A stretch of 64,000 nt of DNA, taken from Linnemannia elongata (Eukaryota; Mortierellomycota; Mortierellomycetes; Mortierellales; Mortierellaceae). The stretch covers positions 496,001 through 560,000 of the forward strand of contig JAXBDG010000001.1 in the NCBI GenBank assembly GCA_036320915.1. Reading direction: 5' to 3'. Positions 11,346 through 23,280 of this stretch are shown one piece after another. Every line of letters begins with the position of its first letter. Position 1 is the first letter of the stretch. The notes beneath the pieces are model-generated. The model was not told the origin of the DNA. It searched no databases and saw only the letters and a list, made by a program, of their open reading frames with translations. Position numbers and translations under genes: made by a program.

Positions 11346-12569
11346 TCAAACCATGTTCTCAGGCTGTGTATGTCCTCCGTTCACACTGCTTAGCGGGATA
11401 GCTGAATTGGCATTGTACTGATCTTGATTCGCATTATGCGGGTGGCCATTGTAACTCTGGTCGTTTCCTCCTCCGAGTCCTCCCGCAGCATTTCCCCAAC
11501 CAGCCTTTCTCGTAAATACACCGCCCACCGACTCGCCACCCTGTTGAAGGTAGGGGAACGGCGCATTGCGGCTCAAAGGGATGTGGTTGTACCTCCAGTC
11601 CCAAATGGCCGCGTACGTCATGCGGTAAGCTGAGAAGGCCATGACGGTTCCGATCACGGCTCCGGCGACGACATCGTACCAGTGGTGGAACTTGTCGATG
11701 GTCAGGGCGCCGCCAATCAGGACAGCCCCGAGCACAGGCGCGTATATGACAATGAGCTTCCACATGGCCGGGTGGTAGTTGGAAAAGACCTTGAGCTTCG
11801 CATTCAGGTAGAGGTAGAGAAAAACGAATCCGGCGAAGGCTGCAGTCGAATGTCCGCTGGGAAATGACTCGAGACTGTCATTAATCTGCTTGGTATCTCC
11901 AGTGCAGATCTCCCTTGTAAAGTAGAGCTGCTGGAATCCCTTTCTGTTATAACCGGCATCTGAGGCTAGGCTGGTATCAGGCTTGCAGACATCGAGAAAA
12001 TGAGGACGGAGCCCACCGATGAGCCACTTGACAAAGACCTGGAAAACAGCGGCGCTGATGAGAGAGTACAATAGGCCCATGATTGCGTTGTTAACATCCC
12101 AGAAGGAGCGGACGCGAACTTGCATAATCAGGATACCCAAAATGGGTATAACGGCGGCCAGGAAGGCGGCGAGCCAAATGGGAACAATCTCTTTGCGCAA
12201 AGGGTAGGCATACTCGGGGTAGACTATCTCGCCATCTGAGAAGGTGACGGCGAAAGATCTATTAGGGGCAGGACGTGCCGCGTAGACCTAGAGGACAAAA
12301 CATCAGTACCGGCGCCATGACTCCCTTATCTCCAATAATCTTACTCCAATATTCCAACATTGACTTACTCCGAGGCCAATAGCACCCATGATTATCATGG
12401 TTAGAATATCGAGCCATGTCCCTTTCAGCCACTGTCCAAACTTCGGCCGAGTCTGCGTAGAGGACATATCTTGGCGGCCATTCGCGGCGGTATTATTGAC
12501 GGCCGGCTGTGCAGTCGGGTGCGTCTTGCGAGTGAGGAAGTCCATGTTTGCAGGCAGAGATGTTCCCAA
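11346..12569 (-). CDS. PAP2-family lipid phosphate phosphatase (DPP1/LPP-like)
   Basis: Two exons (12569-12369, 12287-11346; intron 12288-12368) encode 380 residues with about six membrane segments. The splice joins IMGAIGLG to VYAARPAPNRSF and keeps the frame. PAP2 motif 1 is intact (KWLIGGLRP, Lys154-Pro162), as is motif 2 (PSGH, 210-213). Motif 3 reads ALTIDKFHHWYD: His268 and Asp272 are present, but the family's Ser-Arg pair at the start of the motif is Ala-Leu. The spacings between motifs are normal. Family members dephosphorylate phosphatidate, lyso-PA and diacylglycerol pyrophosphate in ER, Golgi or vacuole membranes. The Gly/Asn-rich tail is likely disordered and cytosolic. A minus-strand TATA box lies about 130 nt upstream. 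The fold is certain; catalytic competence is open. Confidence 0.9.
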
Positions 12570-13695
12570 ACAGTTTGCGATTGCAGTGGGTGAAATGGAG
12601 CTGTTGAGAGATGCAAGTTCAAGAGGCAGTAAAGTAAATGCAGGCAGTGGAGGACGAGAACAAGATAGGGATCTTTATTTCTGGTTGGACAGAGTTCTTT
12701 TATACCCTGTCCTCACTTCTAGCCATATCATGTAATGATCCATGGGCGTGATTATATCACAGGTAGCCGGGTCTGTTGGACATTCAATGAGCAAACAACC
12801 CGAATTGCCCTGACATCACATCCTGCGCGCTGTCCGTGACACAACACTACATCATGCAAGTTTGTTCAGTATTAACGTCACCCTTTCGACATCCATATAT
12901 CGCCGTTGGCCAATTAGGGCGCCATAAGTCCATTCGCCAATGATTTCGTCGACCTTAGTTCAATTTCAATTTTTGCTGCAGAAGGTCTAAGACAAAATCT
13001 CGACCTTTTACCATCGGGGGTGCCCCTCTTCCAAAACGGGAAGCGGGCTCGATTCTCTTCTCTCTGTACCAAGAACGCCTGGATTCCAGAGGGCCACTCG
13101 TGTGGCACATCTTTTAAAACCTGCGTATCCGCCCATCGAGTGACCCTGAACGCTGTGGAGTAGCAAATCGTATCTCGGTATCTCCTCTTTCTAAACTAAC
13201 AAGCTAGACCCACTTCAAAAACTAAACTTCACAGAAAGTGGCCTAGCAGACACCATAGAGTAAATCAGGAGGTCCCTGCACTTAGTTTGATTTGCCACGA
13301 CAGCACAGAGCAGGTGTTGCTGGATGTGTTGTTACACACTTTGCGTTTTTTTTGAGAAGTGCACTGAGTTCACAACCAATGCAATCCACGCTCTAGGTTC
13401 TCCGCTCTGTCGCGGACCATGGGGTCTTTTTGTGAGGCGAACTCTGGGACAGCCTTCTATTGCTGTCTGCTGTTTTTGACTGCTGTAACAATGACAGACG
13501 ACAACACAATCAAAAGTGTAGCCTAAGTCTATCGGACCAAGAACAACCTTCCCACAACAAAGAAAAACTTTGCTGAGCTCTTTGAACCATTGCCCATCCT
13601 TTCTCCGAGGAACTATTATTTTGCATCAAGGAAATTACATGCGCGCAAGGTTTATGAGTGTATCAATGGTCTATAGCAATCTAATTCTAATACAT
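12570..13695. other. Spacer between PAP2 phosphatase and LDAH genes
   Basis: It holds the promoter of the minus-strand PAP2 gene and the 3' UTR of the minus-strand LDAH gene. No supported gene lies in it. Confidence 0.6.
12697..12704 (-). promoter_or_regulatory. TATA box of the PAP2 phosphatase gene
   Basis: The minus strand reads TATAAAAG about 130 nt upstream of the ATG at 12569. Confidence 0.5.
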
Positions 13696-15331
13696 CTACA
13701 TGTCGTGGATCCATTGACCGACAAGGAGTCCCATAGCTTCGCCATGGCCCAAAACAAAGGCATGCACCATCCCCTGTTCACACAACATACTTTTGCACTG
13801 CGGGAACTCCTTCTGCATTTCATAATAGTTCTCAATCGGACTCCATTCATCCGTCTTTCCATAATAAAACACAAACTTGTCGGCGTGTTGTTTGATCGTT
13901 TCCTTGTCCATGACCTTGATGGCTTCCATTTCCTGGCCTGCCAGGAAGAGGCAGTTCTTGACAACGGAACTGTGGAGGAGTTGTTGGGATGTAACTTGAG
14001 CCATGTCGGATTCTTGGCCGGTGAAAAGGGAGACGATGGAGCGAAGGATGGGGGGAGCGGAAAAGATGAAGCGGAGTGTGCTCACGGTGCCTCCAACGAT
14101 TGATCGGACCGATGGCTTGAACAAGTTCTATTCATTGTTCATCATGCAAGAGCAATTAAGAGAACGCCAAGCAAAATGTCGTTAGTTGTTTCCCCATGAT
14201 AAAAGAAGGAAAAGAGAAGGAGAAAGAGGTAAAGGCGGTTAGTCAGCGCGAGAGGAATTTCATTTTTCATTTCTAGAGCACGGCAATCTAAACAGCCGAA
14301 AATAAATAATTTGCTTTGGTCACAGCATTTCCCATATGAATGAAGGGTCCGAACTGACCCAACCACCCACCGGGTCAATGCGCTCTCTCATTTATTTTTT
14401 TTCGTTGGTTATCTTTTCACAATCTCGGTCGGGCAAAATGAATTCCAATCACTAATTACCTGCAGCTTGCGGCCATTAGGGGTATCTGCGATCCGGTGGA
14501 TGGTCGGGAAGAGTTCAAATAGACGCTCGATGCCGTGGTTGGGACGAGCCTTAAGAACACGAAGCGCCAACCAGGATCCCATCGAATGTCCCGCCAGGAT
14601 GAATCGAGTTCCTGCAGGGTACTGTTCTCTGAGTCGATCCAGGATCGCGATCTTGCTCTCGACCTGTTCTTCGAGCGTGTACATTCTTGATGTGTCTGTG
14701 ACATGATCTCCTGCCGAGTGACCGAGATGCGATGCTACAAATAAGAGGATCATTTGACAGTTAGAAAGATAGTATTGAATGAGTTCCTAGTTTTCAGGGT
14801 GATCCATTGAACAGTGAAAACGAGACAGGAATGGATGCAAGATGACCGATAATGGATTCTAAACGGTACTGGCGACTCCAGCTCCTGGGTTGGGTTATTG
14901 TGTTTTGTAGCGTACCTCCAACGATGTCGATCTTGCCATCACATTTGTCATGAACGGTCTGGAGGAAGGGGATGTAGTAGTCAATCAGACCAGGATTGCC
15001 TAGCATGGTCCAGTTGCAGTTCAATTGAGTAGAAGGAAAGGTGTAATGATTAGAAAACGAACAGTGAAGAGTTGAAGCAAGCGGACACAACGGTAAAGCG
15101 ATCATTGAATAGGATGATAGGTTCATCATGCTCCCTTCATATTTTACCAGGGATCATGAAGAGGACAGTATGAACGGGCTGCTCAGTTCCCTTAGCAGTC
15201 TTGGTGGTAAGCTGACCCTTGGCGGGCCACCAGAGGGTAGGGACGTTCTCACCCTGGACATTCCAGACGGCGCGAACGGGGCTCTTGAAAAGTGTTGCCG
15301 GGTTGGCAGGTGTTGTTGATGTCGAGGTCAT
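13696..15331 (-). CDS. LDAH: Lipid droplet-associated hydrolase
   Basis: Four exons (15331-15148, 14999-14916, 14734-14460, 14127-13696) encode 324 residues, nearly the length of human LDAH (325). Joined exons give the family signatures: MIPGNPGLIDYY (oxyanion region, split by the first intron), SHLGHSAG, the nucleophile elbow AGHSMGSW (Ser140) and LFPTIHRIADTPNGRKLQ. The last exon carries FYYGKTDEWSPIENYYEMQKEF and the catalytic-His region MVHAFVLGHGEAMG. LDAH is an alpha/beta hydrolase on lipid droplets and ER, linked to sterol-ester or triglyceride turnover; its exact substrate is debated. The gene is divergent from the inositol phosphatase gene, with starts 692 bp apart. All junctions keep frame (phases 1, 1, 0). 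Identification is firm. Confidence 0.93.
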
Positions 15332-15502
15332 GAGTGTTCGAATTGAAAGTTGGCGAGGAAGAGTGGAGAGGCGGTACAGGGGTTGGTGATGGAGTGACTG
15401 TCGTATGAAGAAGAGGCGGATGAGCATGCACCGATTAAGAAAGAGAGGAGAGTGAGGGAAGAGGAATGACCGACAAAAAAGGAGTGGAAAGGAAGGGGAT
15501 AG

Positions 15503-15527
15503 GAGAAGAAGAAGAAGAAGAAGAAGA
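15503..15527. repeat. GAA trinucleotide repeat
   Basis: About eight GAA units in the divergent LDAH/phosphatase promoter, in the leader region of LDAH. Confidence 0.9.
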
Positions 15528-15714
15528 GGAAGAGATAAGGTTGAGTGAAGAGGTATGAAGTATATGAAGTGAAGGGGTTTGTATATATCGGTAAGCCCAG
15601 CCCTCACTTCAGTAAACAAGCCAGCCAGCCCCCCCTTTCTCGTACCTTGTTTTTTCCTCTGAGAAAATCAGGGGGCTGCAAGTGCTGGTCACCTTGTCAC
15701 TCAGTTGCTCAGTT

Positions 15715-15739
15715 ATTGTTGTTGTTGTTGTTGTTGTTG
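15715..15739. repeat. GTT trinucleotide repeat
   Basis: About eight GTT units in the divergent promoter, roughly 190 bp from the GAA repeat. Confidence 0.9.
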
Positions 15740-16023
15740 CTGTCCGTCTTTATCCTTTCTATCGATCGGTCATATAACAATGTTGTATGTTGAATGAGAT
15801 ATGTTTGACTGACGGTGTGCCCACCCCACCCTCACCCTCTGCCAACGTGAACGGCCTCTTGCTCTTTGTTGTTCGTCATTCCAGCATGACCCTTTCCTCA
15901 TTCCTTTCCTTTCTTAATCTTTTCTTTTCTCCTCCCTTCTACTTTTAAACACATCCACACCTCACACTTCCTCTTTCTTCTCTCATACCCTCCCCCACCC
16001 TCTCCCTTTCTTTCTATCTGCCA

Positions 16024-19000
16024 ATGGAGACGTGGGTGTCGCCTATCACAAAGTGGCTCCTCCCCTCAACCGCAGTCACCACTGCAACCGCCGATCCGAC
16101 AACCCCTTCTCCTTCCTCTTCTACCTCTTCCTCCTCCTCCACAACCAAAACCACCGACCCTACATCAGGAACCGCGCCAACAGCGACATACCCCGACCCG
16201 ACAACTGAACTCCCTCTCTCCCAACCACAATTAATCCCCGCCACTCCTGCCACCGCCACTGCTGCTCTCGGATCCTCCTCATCGATAACAAATCTTCATT
16301 CCAATAGCAGCAATAATGGCAAAAATGACAACAGCCTTGGCGAAGCAGGAGAGGGACATGTGGATGCGAGCCCTTGCTTCTTGAAGGAGACACAGACACA
16401 TGCCGGTAAAAGCCATCCATTCAAGGTATGCTGTGGAATGAGGTGACGAAGGAAAGAGAAAGAGGACCAGCTCTTATGAGGTCATACAAGAAACAATGAG
16501 AGAGGCGTGAGAGTAAAAGAGATAACGAGAGTGGTGGGCATAGTGTTGGAGGGTTTGAGGAATTTGAGATTGGGTTTGTTTCGTGTAGATCAAGCTAGAC
16601 TGGCCTACCGTTGCTGTTGCTGTCTGAACTCGAACAACCGGATCTGTATGGTAACCCGGCGACCTTTACCTTATTCCAACTAGGTGACAACAGTGGTGAG
16701 GACAGTCTTGGACACACCGCCAACGTCCTCGTCTCCCCCATTGATATCGCATAAGAACGAAGGTAGTATTGGTGACTCGACTCTTTCCACCAATACCATC
16801 GATCCAATCCACCAGCAGCAGCAACAGCAGCAACGCGTCGTCTTTTCCGACATACAGGAACCGGTCTCTATCCACCCACTGGCAAAAGAGGAGCCATTAT
16901 CTACTGTCCAGCACGCCCATCCTCATATAAATCCACAAAACGAACACGACCACGAACACCATCATCATCACCAGCACCAACGTGCAGATTCGGACTCGAC
17001 CGATTTGGATGAAACCGACGACCTTGGTAGCCGTCGAGTCAGCCTCCCTGGGATTGTCCGGGTGATCCAATGGGTGCTCAGCGGGTCCAAGAGAGATGAG
17101 GTCCGCAAGGCCACGACAAACGACTCCACATGGACGTCAGACAAGGACCAGGACAGTGACGATTCTTCACAGGAGACCCGTGCTGCCAAGCACAGGAGAA
17201 GGAAACGACGTCAGTCGGCAAAGTCAATGCCGGCCATCCCACCGCGACCCACGATCAGCAAAACGAGACTGAAGGTCTTTGTTGGTACCTGGAACATGAT
17301 GGGTCAGATGCCCAATATTCGGGATGGATTGACGGGGTTCCTGGATATTGAGCAAAAGCGGGAGCAGCAGGAGCATCAGCACCAGCACCAGCAATCGTCA
17401 TTGGATCCCAATTTGAGGTCAAGTCCGAGTCCGATCGCCAGTTCCAATCCAAGCTCCAATCCACCCAATTTGGAGAAGCCATTACCTCAACCGCCACATC
17501 CGACGACATACCCTCTAGATCAAGCTTTGACGAGTTCCGGATTGCTTGCTCCAGGACCACCCATCTCAACTGCCCATTCCAACCGATCAGCAACAGAATC
17601 TACCACCAGCACGCTTACACCTTCACCCTCGCAACAGTCCGCCATCGACTCTGACGCTCCAGCTCCACACAAGTCCAAAAAGCGGCGTGCAAGCAACCTT
17701 TTCAAACGAATCCGACATCCGCACCATGGCTCTCATAAAGACTCGTCATTGACGCCCTCTTCCAGCGGCAACGAACGTCAAGTACCTGGTATCACGTCAG
17801 CCTCTGGATCTGCACCCGGAATCCTGAAAGAACCTTTCCTGGAGATGAACACCAAGGCGCCCTACCATATTATTGCCATCAATACTCAGGAATGCGAGCG
17901 GGAGATTCGCGAGGCGGTATTGTTTCCGTCCAAGAACACGTGGGAGAAGCACCTTCAGGCGGCATTAGGACCGGACTATGTCATGATCAAAACCGAGACC
18001 ATGGCCGCACTTCACATCGCTGTCTTTATCTGGAAGCCTATTGAGGACCTAGTCAGCGGTAATACATTTTAATCTGTTCTTGCCGCATACTTGGTGGTGG
18101 TTGTTAACTTTTCAGTGTTTATATCTAAATCTGACGTTCTTTGAACTACTAGCGGTCGACTCATCGACGGTGGCAACAGGAATTGGAGGAATTGTAGGGA
18201 ACAAGGGAGCTGTCGCCATCTCTGTATACCTCGGAAGCACCTCTTTACTGTTTGTCAACGCGCATCTCACAGGTAGATAACGCTTGGACCTCTTTTGTTT
18301 CATTTTCACTTTTAAACGTTCATGTTTGTTGACCATCTTGCTTTTTTGTTCAACATTCCTGAACTACAGCCAACCAGGGGAACACACAGGCAAGGAACAG
18401 CGACTACAAAAGGATCATTCAGGAACTGCAACTGAACGAAGCACCAAAACGACAGGCGCGAGGATGGCATTTTAAGGGTGATATGAAACTTCGACGACAC
18501 TACGATTACCCTCCCGTCTACCACCCAAAACCTGGCGTCAACAACAACAATGGCAAGGCGAAGGCAAGCAGCACTACCAACTTGCTTGATCCGAATCGAT
18601 CGCCGGTAGCCAAGGCTGCCTCGTCTAGTGCTATCAGCCTTGTACACCCACAACAGCTTCAGGCCAAGGGACCGCAGCCTCCGCAACAGGAGCTTTGCTC
18701 AGATGTGACGGACCAGTTTGATTATACCTTTTGGGCAGGTGATTTGAACTATCGCGTGGACTTGTCTCGAGAAGCGGCAAATGAGTGTCTCCAGAAGGGC
18801 GATCTCGAGGTAACGTCTTTGAGTCTTTTTTTTTTCCCTTCAGTATCTTGGTTGTTGCAAGAGAATAGAGAAAAATGACACGCTAATTATTTTTCTACCG
18901 CCTCTTCTAGACAATGTTGGCGCATGATCAGCTGTCGATCCAAAAGGCGGCAGGAGCAATCTTTGACGGATTTGTGGAGGCACCGATAACGTTCAAACCG

Positions 19001-20509
19001 ACCTACAAGTTTGATCCGCTCGTCCTCGTCCCTACCGACGCCAACAACCGACCCCTTCGAAGAAACTGGACACGAACACTACAAGGACGTCCACTTTCGA
19101 TGCTGCATTTGCATGAAACGGAGGCGCCTATCCCGTCACCTACTTCTGCACCTATGGGTTCGCTGCTTTATAGGATGGAAAATTCGAAATCGTGTCCGTC
19201 GCTGTTGTTGGATGAGCATGGTCAAGGGCTGCAGAGTGATGATGGAAGTAATCATGAGAAGATGTTTGAATCTGACACCGAGGGGAGTGGGAGTGCAGGT
19301 GGTGAGCGACGGCATCGTCATGTTGCCCGTGGGTTGTCGGTAAAGAGAGCAATCCAGTCTGTTCGTCGTCGTCGGTCGGTTGCCTTGGACGTCATTCATA
19401 CTACAGGCAACAGATTGCATCAACGTTACTCTTCGGATGGTTCGGCGTCGAGCGGGCGTACTCCAGATGTGGCGGGACTACAGAGCCCACTGTCGGCGAC
19501 CAGTCTTCCTTGCGAGTCCATCTTTCAGGACCAAAGTTGGAGGGACAGTGGTGAAGATGTGATGGTGGTCCGACCTGTGCATGTTAAACCCCTGGCGTTG
19601 GATCAGACGCTTCAGGATGAGGCTATCTCTGCCGCTGCCGCCTCGAAGAGTGGGCCAAACGTGACTACTGGGCAATGTGGACCGCTTACGAAGGAACAGC
19701 AGCAACATCAACATCCGTTGACATTAGAGCAGGAACGACAGAGGTTGCTGCAGATGGTACGATACGACACGAGTAGCAAGCAAAGAGTTCCTTCTTGGAC
19801 GGACCGGATTCTGTGGAAGGCGACGGGAGGAAACTTTTATTTACCGGCCGAAATTGGAGATGATACCCGGAGTGAGAATGGGAATGGTGGTAGTAAGGGG
19901 TGGAGTCTTTTGAGAAAGACGCGTTCGCGCGTCATTGCAGATGGAGCGGGGCCTCCCAGGATCCCGGGAGGAGGTGCAGCTGGTGATGAGGATAATGGGG
20001 GTGGAGCTGGAGGTAACGGACCGACGTCGCCGAGTGGGTTTATGATGAAGTTGGGCATGAAGAAGACTAAAGATTCTTCTGCTGCGCCTGAGGGTGGAGC
20101 AGGAGGTGGTAAGATGAGTCTGCTGGAAACTCTACGGATGGAATTTCAAGCCGCCACGTCTCGCTCGTCACGTCGCGGTGGGAACGGAGAAGGAACCTCA
20201 AAGTCTTCATCCCAACAGGCAGCAATGACACAGCCAGCACCACCACTAATGTCGGAGGATGACGAGAACCGAGCGGCGGTGCTTGTGAAGCAGTATACGG
20301 CACATCACGATATTGGATTGTTCTCGGATCATCGGCCTGTTACGGCTGTGTTTGCAATTCGGTTTGATTGGAAGCTGACGGATCGTGGTGGAGTCCTTGG
20401 TGATGGAGGGGGAGGAGGTGGTGGAGGGAATGAGGTTTTCTTGGCAAAGTCGCACCGAACGGCGGGAGATCGGTGGGGACCGCTGGATAAAGTCCTTGAG
20501 AGGATGTAG
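16024..20509 (+). CDS. Inositol polyphosphate 5-phosphatase (IPPc) with large disordered insertions
   Basis: Five exons (16024-16425, 16684-18058, 18153-18272, 18370-18809, 18911-20509) encode 1311 residues. The first about 330 residues are Ser/Thr/Pro-, Gln- and His-rich. Catalytic motifs then appear in family order: FVGTWNMMGQMP (from Phe333), IIAINTQECERE, GGIVGNKGAVAI, LLFVNAHLTANQGN, FWAGDLNYRVDLSREA, APITFKPTYKFD, RVPSWTDRILW and GLFSDHRPV. The active-site Glu, Asn, Asp and His residues are kept; the usual LQE is TQE. Long linkers separate the first two motifs, and others split the later motifs. No Sac1 domain is present, so it is not a synaptojanin-type INP51-53 protein. It should remove the 5-phosphate from PI(4,5)P2 or related inositides at membranes. 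The first intron (16426-16683) is the least certain junction. Confidence 0.9.
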
Positions 20510-20795
20510 ATACCCATAGATCATAGCCCTTGTAAAAAAAAAATACTTGGACCGTGCCTGGAATTTTGCCCAAGCAAAAGAGAAAAAAATGACGTTCGAC
20601 ATACGGTTGATCGTAAAAAAAACCCTTAAGCGATTTTCTTCTCGTGGGACATTTTTATTTTTTTTCTTTTTCTTTTTTTGCTTGCTTCCTCGGGTCGTTG
20701 ATCAACACGAGCACAAGCAGGAGACCGTTCCTTTTTTTTTTTTTTTGTTCATTGACCCCATAATTACTCACACTCCCCTCTCTCTCTCCATAAGC

Positions 20796-22983
20796 ATGCC
20801 CAGTAACAGGTAAAAAAAAAAGAACAAACTTCTCATCACCCTTCTCAATAGAGCAGAAAAAAAACAATAACTCGAGACATTAAAAAAAAAAAACACAACA
20901 AGACATACTAACAGATTCATGTTCTACTTTTTGCGTGCATCTTTCTCCCCTCACTCCCCTTCCCTGGAATCATAGAATCGTCTCGTCAACAATCATTCGC
21001 CCGGTGGTCGAAACCGAAGACGATAAAAGGACTCAACGCAGGAAGCGCAGTTTTCCTGACGCGCCCGAACCAGCTCGTCGACATCGTCCCCAGGAATCTC
21101 GCTCTCGGTCACGTTCTCGTTCACCGTTAGCGAGTCATGACAATGCCCGCAGGAGGTCTAGTCAGGAACAAGGACAGGATGTGGAGGAAAGACCAGGAGT
21201 AGGAGGTGCAAGTGCAGGTGCAGGTGCAGGGGAGAAGAGGGTGAGAGAGAGTCTCGAATCCGCATCCGCCGCTTTTCGGAGACGCTCTTCAGGACCTGGC
21301 CATACTTCCTCTTCTACATACTCCAGCATCGACGACCGACTGGGCGATACCCATATCCACTCATCCACCTCCGCCACAACTACTACAACAATAACCACAA
21401 CCGAAGCATTGGACTCGGAAGCCAAACGGATCCGGACCGCGAACGCGACTGAGGACGATACCCGACGTGGCAAACGGATGATGGGGATGATCCTTGGGAC
21501 ATTGACGCAGTTTAAGCGGCAGGCGAAGACTGTTGTTCCTAGGCCTCCGATTAATAACGCGAACACGACAGTCGTTGTTGGGAAGACAGAGGTGGTGGAA
21601 AGTAGGAGTGGTCCCAAGGCAACATCGACTGCGACAGCAACAGCAACGGTATCGACAGCGGCTACGGCGACGACGGAGTCTGTTACTACTACTGCTACTA
21701 CGACGACGGCTGCTGTTGGCAGGAGAGGCGATGACGATAGGGGTCGTGGTAGAGATGGCGAGAGCAGAAGAGATGGCGATAGCAGAGCTGGAAGAGACTT
21801 TGATAGCAGAGGCTCCAGGGATATCGATGGTAGAGGCGCCAGGGACATCGATAGCAGAGGTGCCAGGCACGGCGTCAGCGGAAGGGATGGAAACAGCAGA
21901 GGTGGAAGAGACAGCGAAAACGCACGTATCCCCATCGGTCCGGCATCGGACGCACGAATCCCCACTGAGCCGGCATTGAACACACGAAGACCCAGCGACC
22001 CAGAATTGGATATTGCACCGCCAACTGCTCCAGCTGCAGATTTGGGCAGGGCGAGTCGGGAGGCGGTTCAAGAACGTGTCCGGGAAAAGTTGAGATTGGA
22101 GAAGGAGGCCAATGACGACCGGCTCCGCAAGGAGAGGGCTGATAGAGAGGCGAGACTGAGGGAGACACTCTTGAAACAGATCGCTGGTCGAGTAAGTTTC
22201 TTTTGTTTTTGTTATTGTTTTGGATAGTGGGTGTTCTTAGAGAATATGATGAGTGACATTGTTCTCGTGCTGTTGTGATTAGTCTTGAACTAACATCAAT
22301 ACTTGCTTTTATTTCTCTCTTTTAAACTAATTGGATAGTCGAGTGTTCCGGGACGCAGGAGACTTCCAGTGTCCGCATCAGCAGCGGCGACTCCAGGGCC
22401 ATCATCATCAACACCACCAGTGCACCTGTCACGAAGATCGCGGGATACGAGATACGATAACGGATACCTGATGACAGAGACCAAGCCCCGGTTGAGGTAT
22501 ATGCCCAAGGTCATGAATGAGGCGACACTGGAGAAGTTCAATCGCCAAGTGGAAGATAACCCAGACCAGAGAGCTATCCCCAAGCGAGGCGCTCCGCCAC
22601 CTCCCAGGAGAGAGGATGCGAATATGTCATCATCAAAGTCTCGAACACCAACAGCGCCTGCAGCAGCAGTGATGTCAACAGTAGGAGGAGAGGATCGCCA
22701 TGTGCAGGGGGGCCGTTTCGAGGAAAAGGAAGAGGATGATGGTGAACCTTCTGCGGAAGCTGTCGCGAAGGCTGAGGCCGAAGCTGAGCGGGAGCTGGAT
22801 GCAGGTATGGATCTAGATCTGGATGGGTCTGTTGACGATGATTTTAAGATGAGGGCAGTTCCTTCGGATTCGACACGGGAAGAAGTACAAAAGTCTGTGA
22901 ACTCTGGGACTTCCTCGGTGACTGTGTCTGACTCCCCGGCGACTGCAAGGGATGGGTCTGAGGATATTGCCATGGAGGGATAA
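20796..22983 (+). CDS. PNN: Pinin/SDK/memA-domain protein (splicing-associated)
   Basis: Preferred model: exons 20796-20809 (14 nt, MPSN plus two bases), 20976-22191 and 22339-22983; 624 residues. The first intron has donor AG|gtaaaa, a perfect branch site TACTAAC (20907-20913) and acceptor atag. A start at ATG 20935 would read through that acceptor in the same frame. The pinin signature RMMGMILGTLTQFKRQ lies near residue 175. The charged helix VREKLRLEKEANDDRLRKER lies at about 370-410, and the ETKPRLRYMPK motif near 456. An N-terminal RS-like stretch (SRSRSRSRSP) and an Arg/Gly/Asp/Ser repeat region (about 260-330) flank the signature. Pinin works in nuclear speckles and the exon-junction/ASAP machinery, so a role in splicing is expected. 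Family good; start exon moderate. Confidence 0.8.
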
Positions 22984-23030
22984 CTTCTCAGGACAAACCA
23001 GTGACCAACTCATCAACCAGTCAGTCGAAC

Positions 23031-23037
<7 letters not shown>

Positions 23038-23062
<25 letters not shown>
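23038..23062. repeat. Poly-T run (T25)
   Basis: Homopolymer in the 3' UTR region of the pinin gene, 55 nt after its stop codon. Confidence 0.95.
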
Positions 23063-23254
23063 GACTTTGCGTCTCTGTCTCTTATCAGAATTCACCCCAC
23101 CCCCCTCACCATCATCATCGTTAAAAAAAAAGCAAAGAATAAATTATTTTAACAGCATTCTTGTTGTCGACTCATACGCAGCACCATCCAAGTCCCCCCC
23201 CCCCCTTGTTCATCTTTGCTCTTTGGCTGATATGGCATGAAATGCTTAAGCGTC

Positions 23255-23280
23255 AAAAAAAAAAAAAAAAAAAAAAAAAA
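23255..23280. repeat. Poly-A run (A26)
   Basis: Homopolymer about 270 nt downstream of the pinin stop codon. Confidence 0.95.

Larger units (their letters stand above)
15332..16023. other. Shared upstream region of LDAH and inositol phosphatase genes
   Basis: A 692 bp divergent spacer. It contains a GAA repeat (15503-15527), a GTT repeat (about 15715-15739) and a CT-rich leader before ATG 16024. No coding signal. Confidence 0.6.

Noticed and set aside
21162..21983. 273-codon minus-strand frame opposite pinin
   Set aside because: A repetitive reflection of the sense repeats (Ser/Pro/Leu/Val). The sense frame carries the pinin signature.
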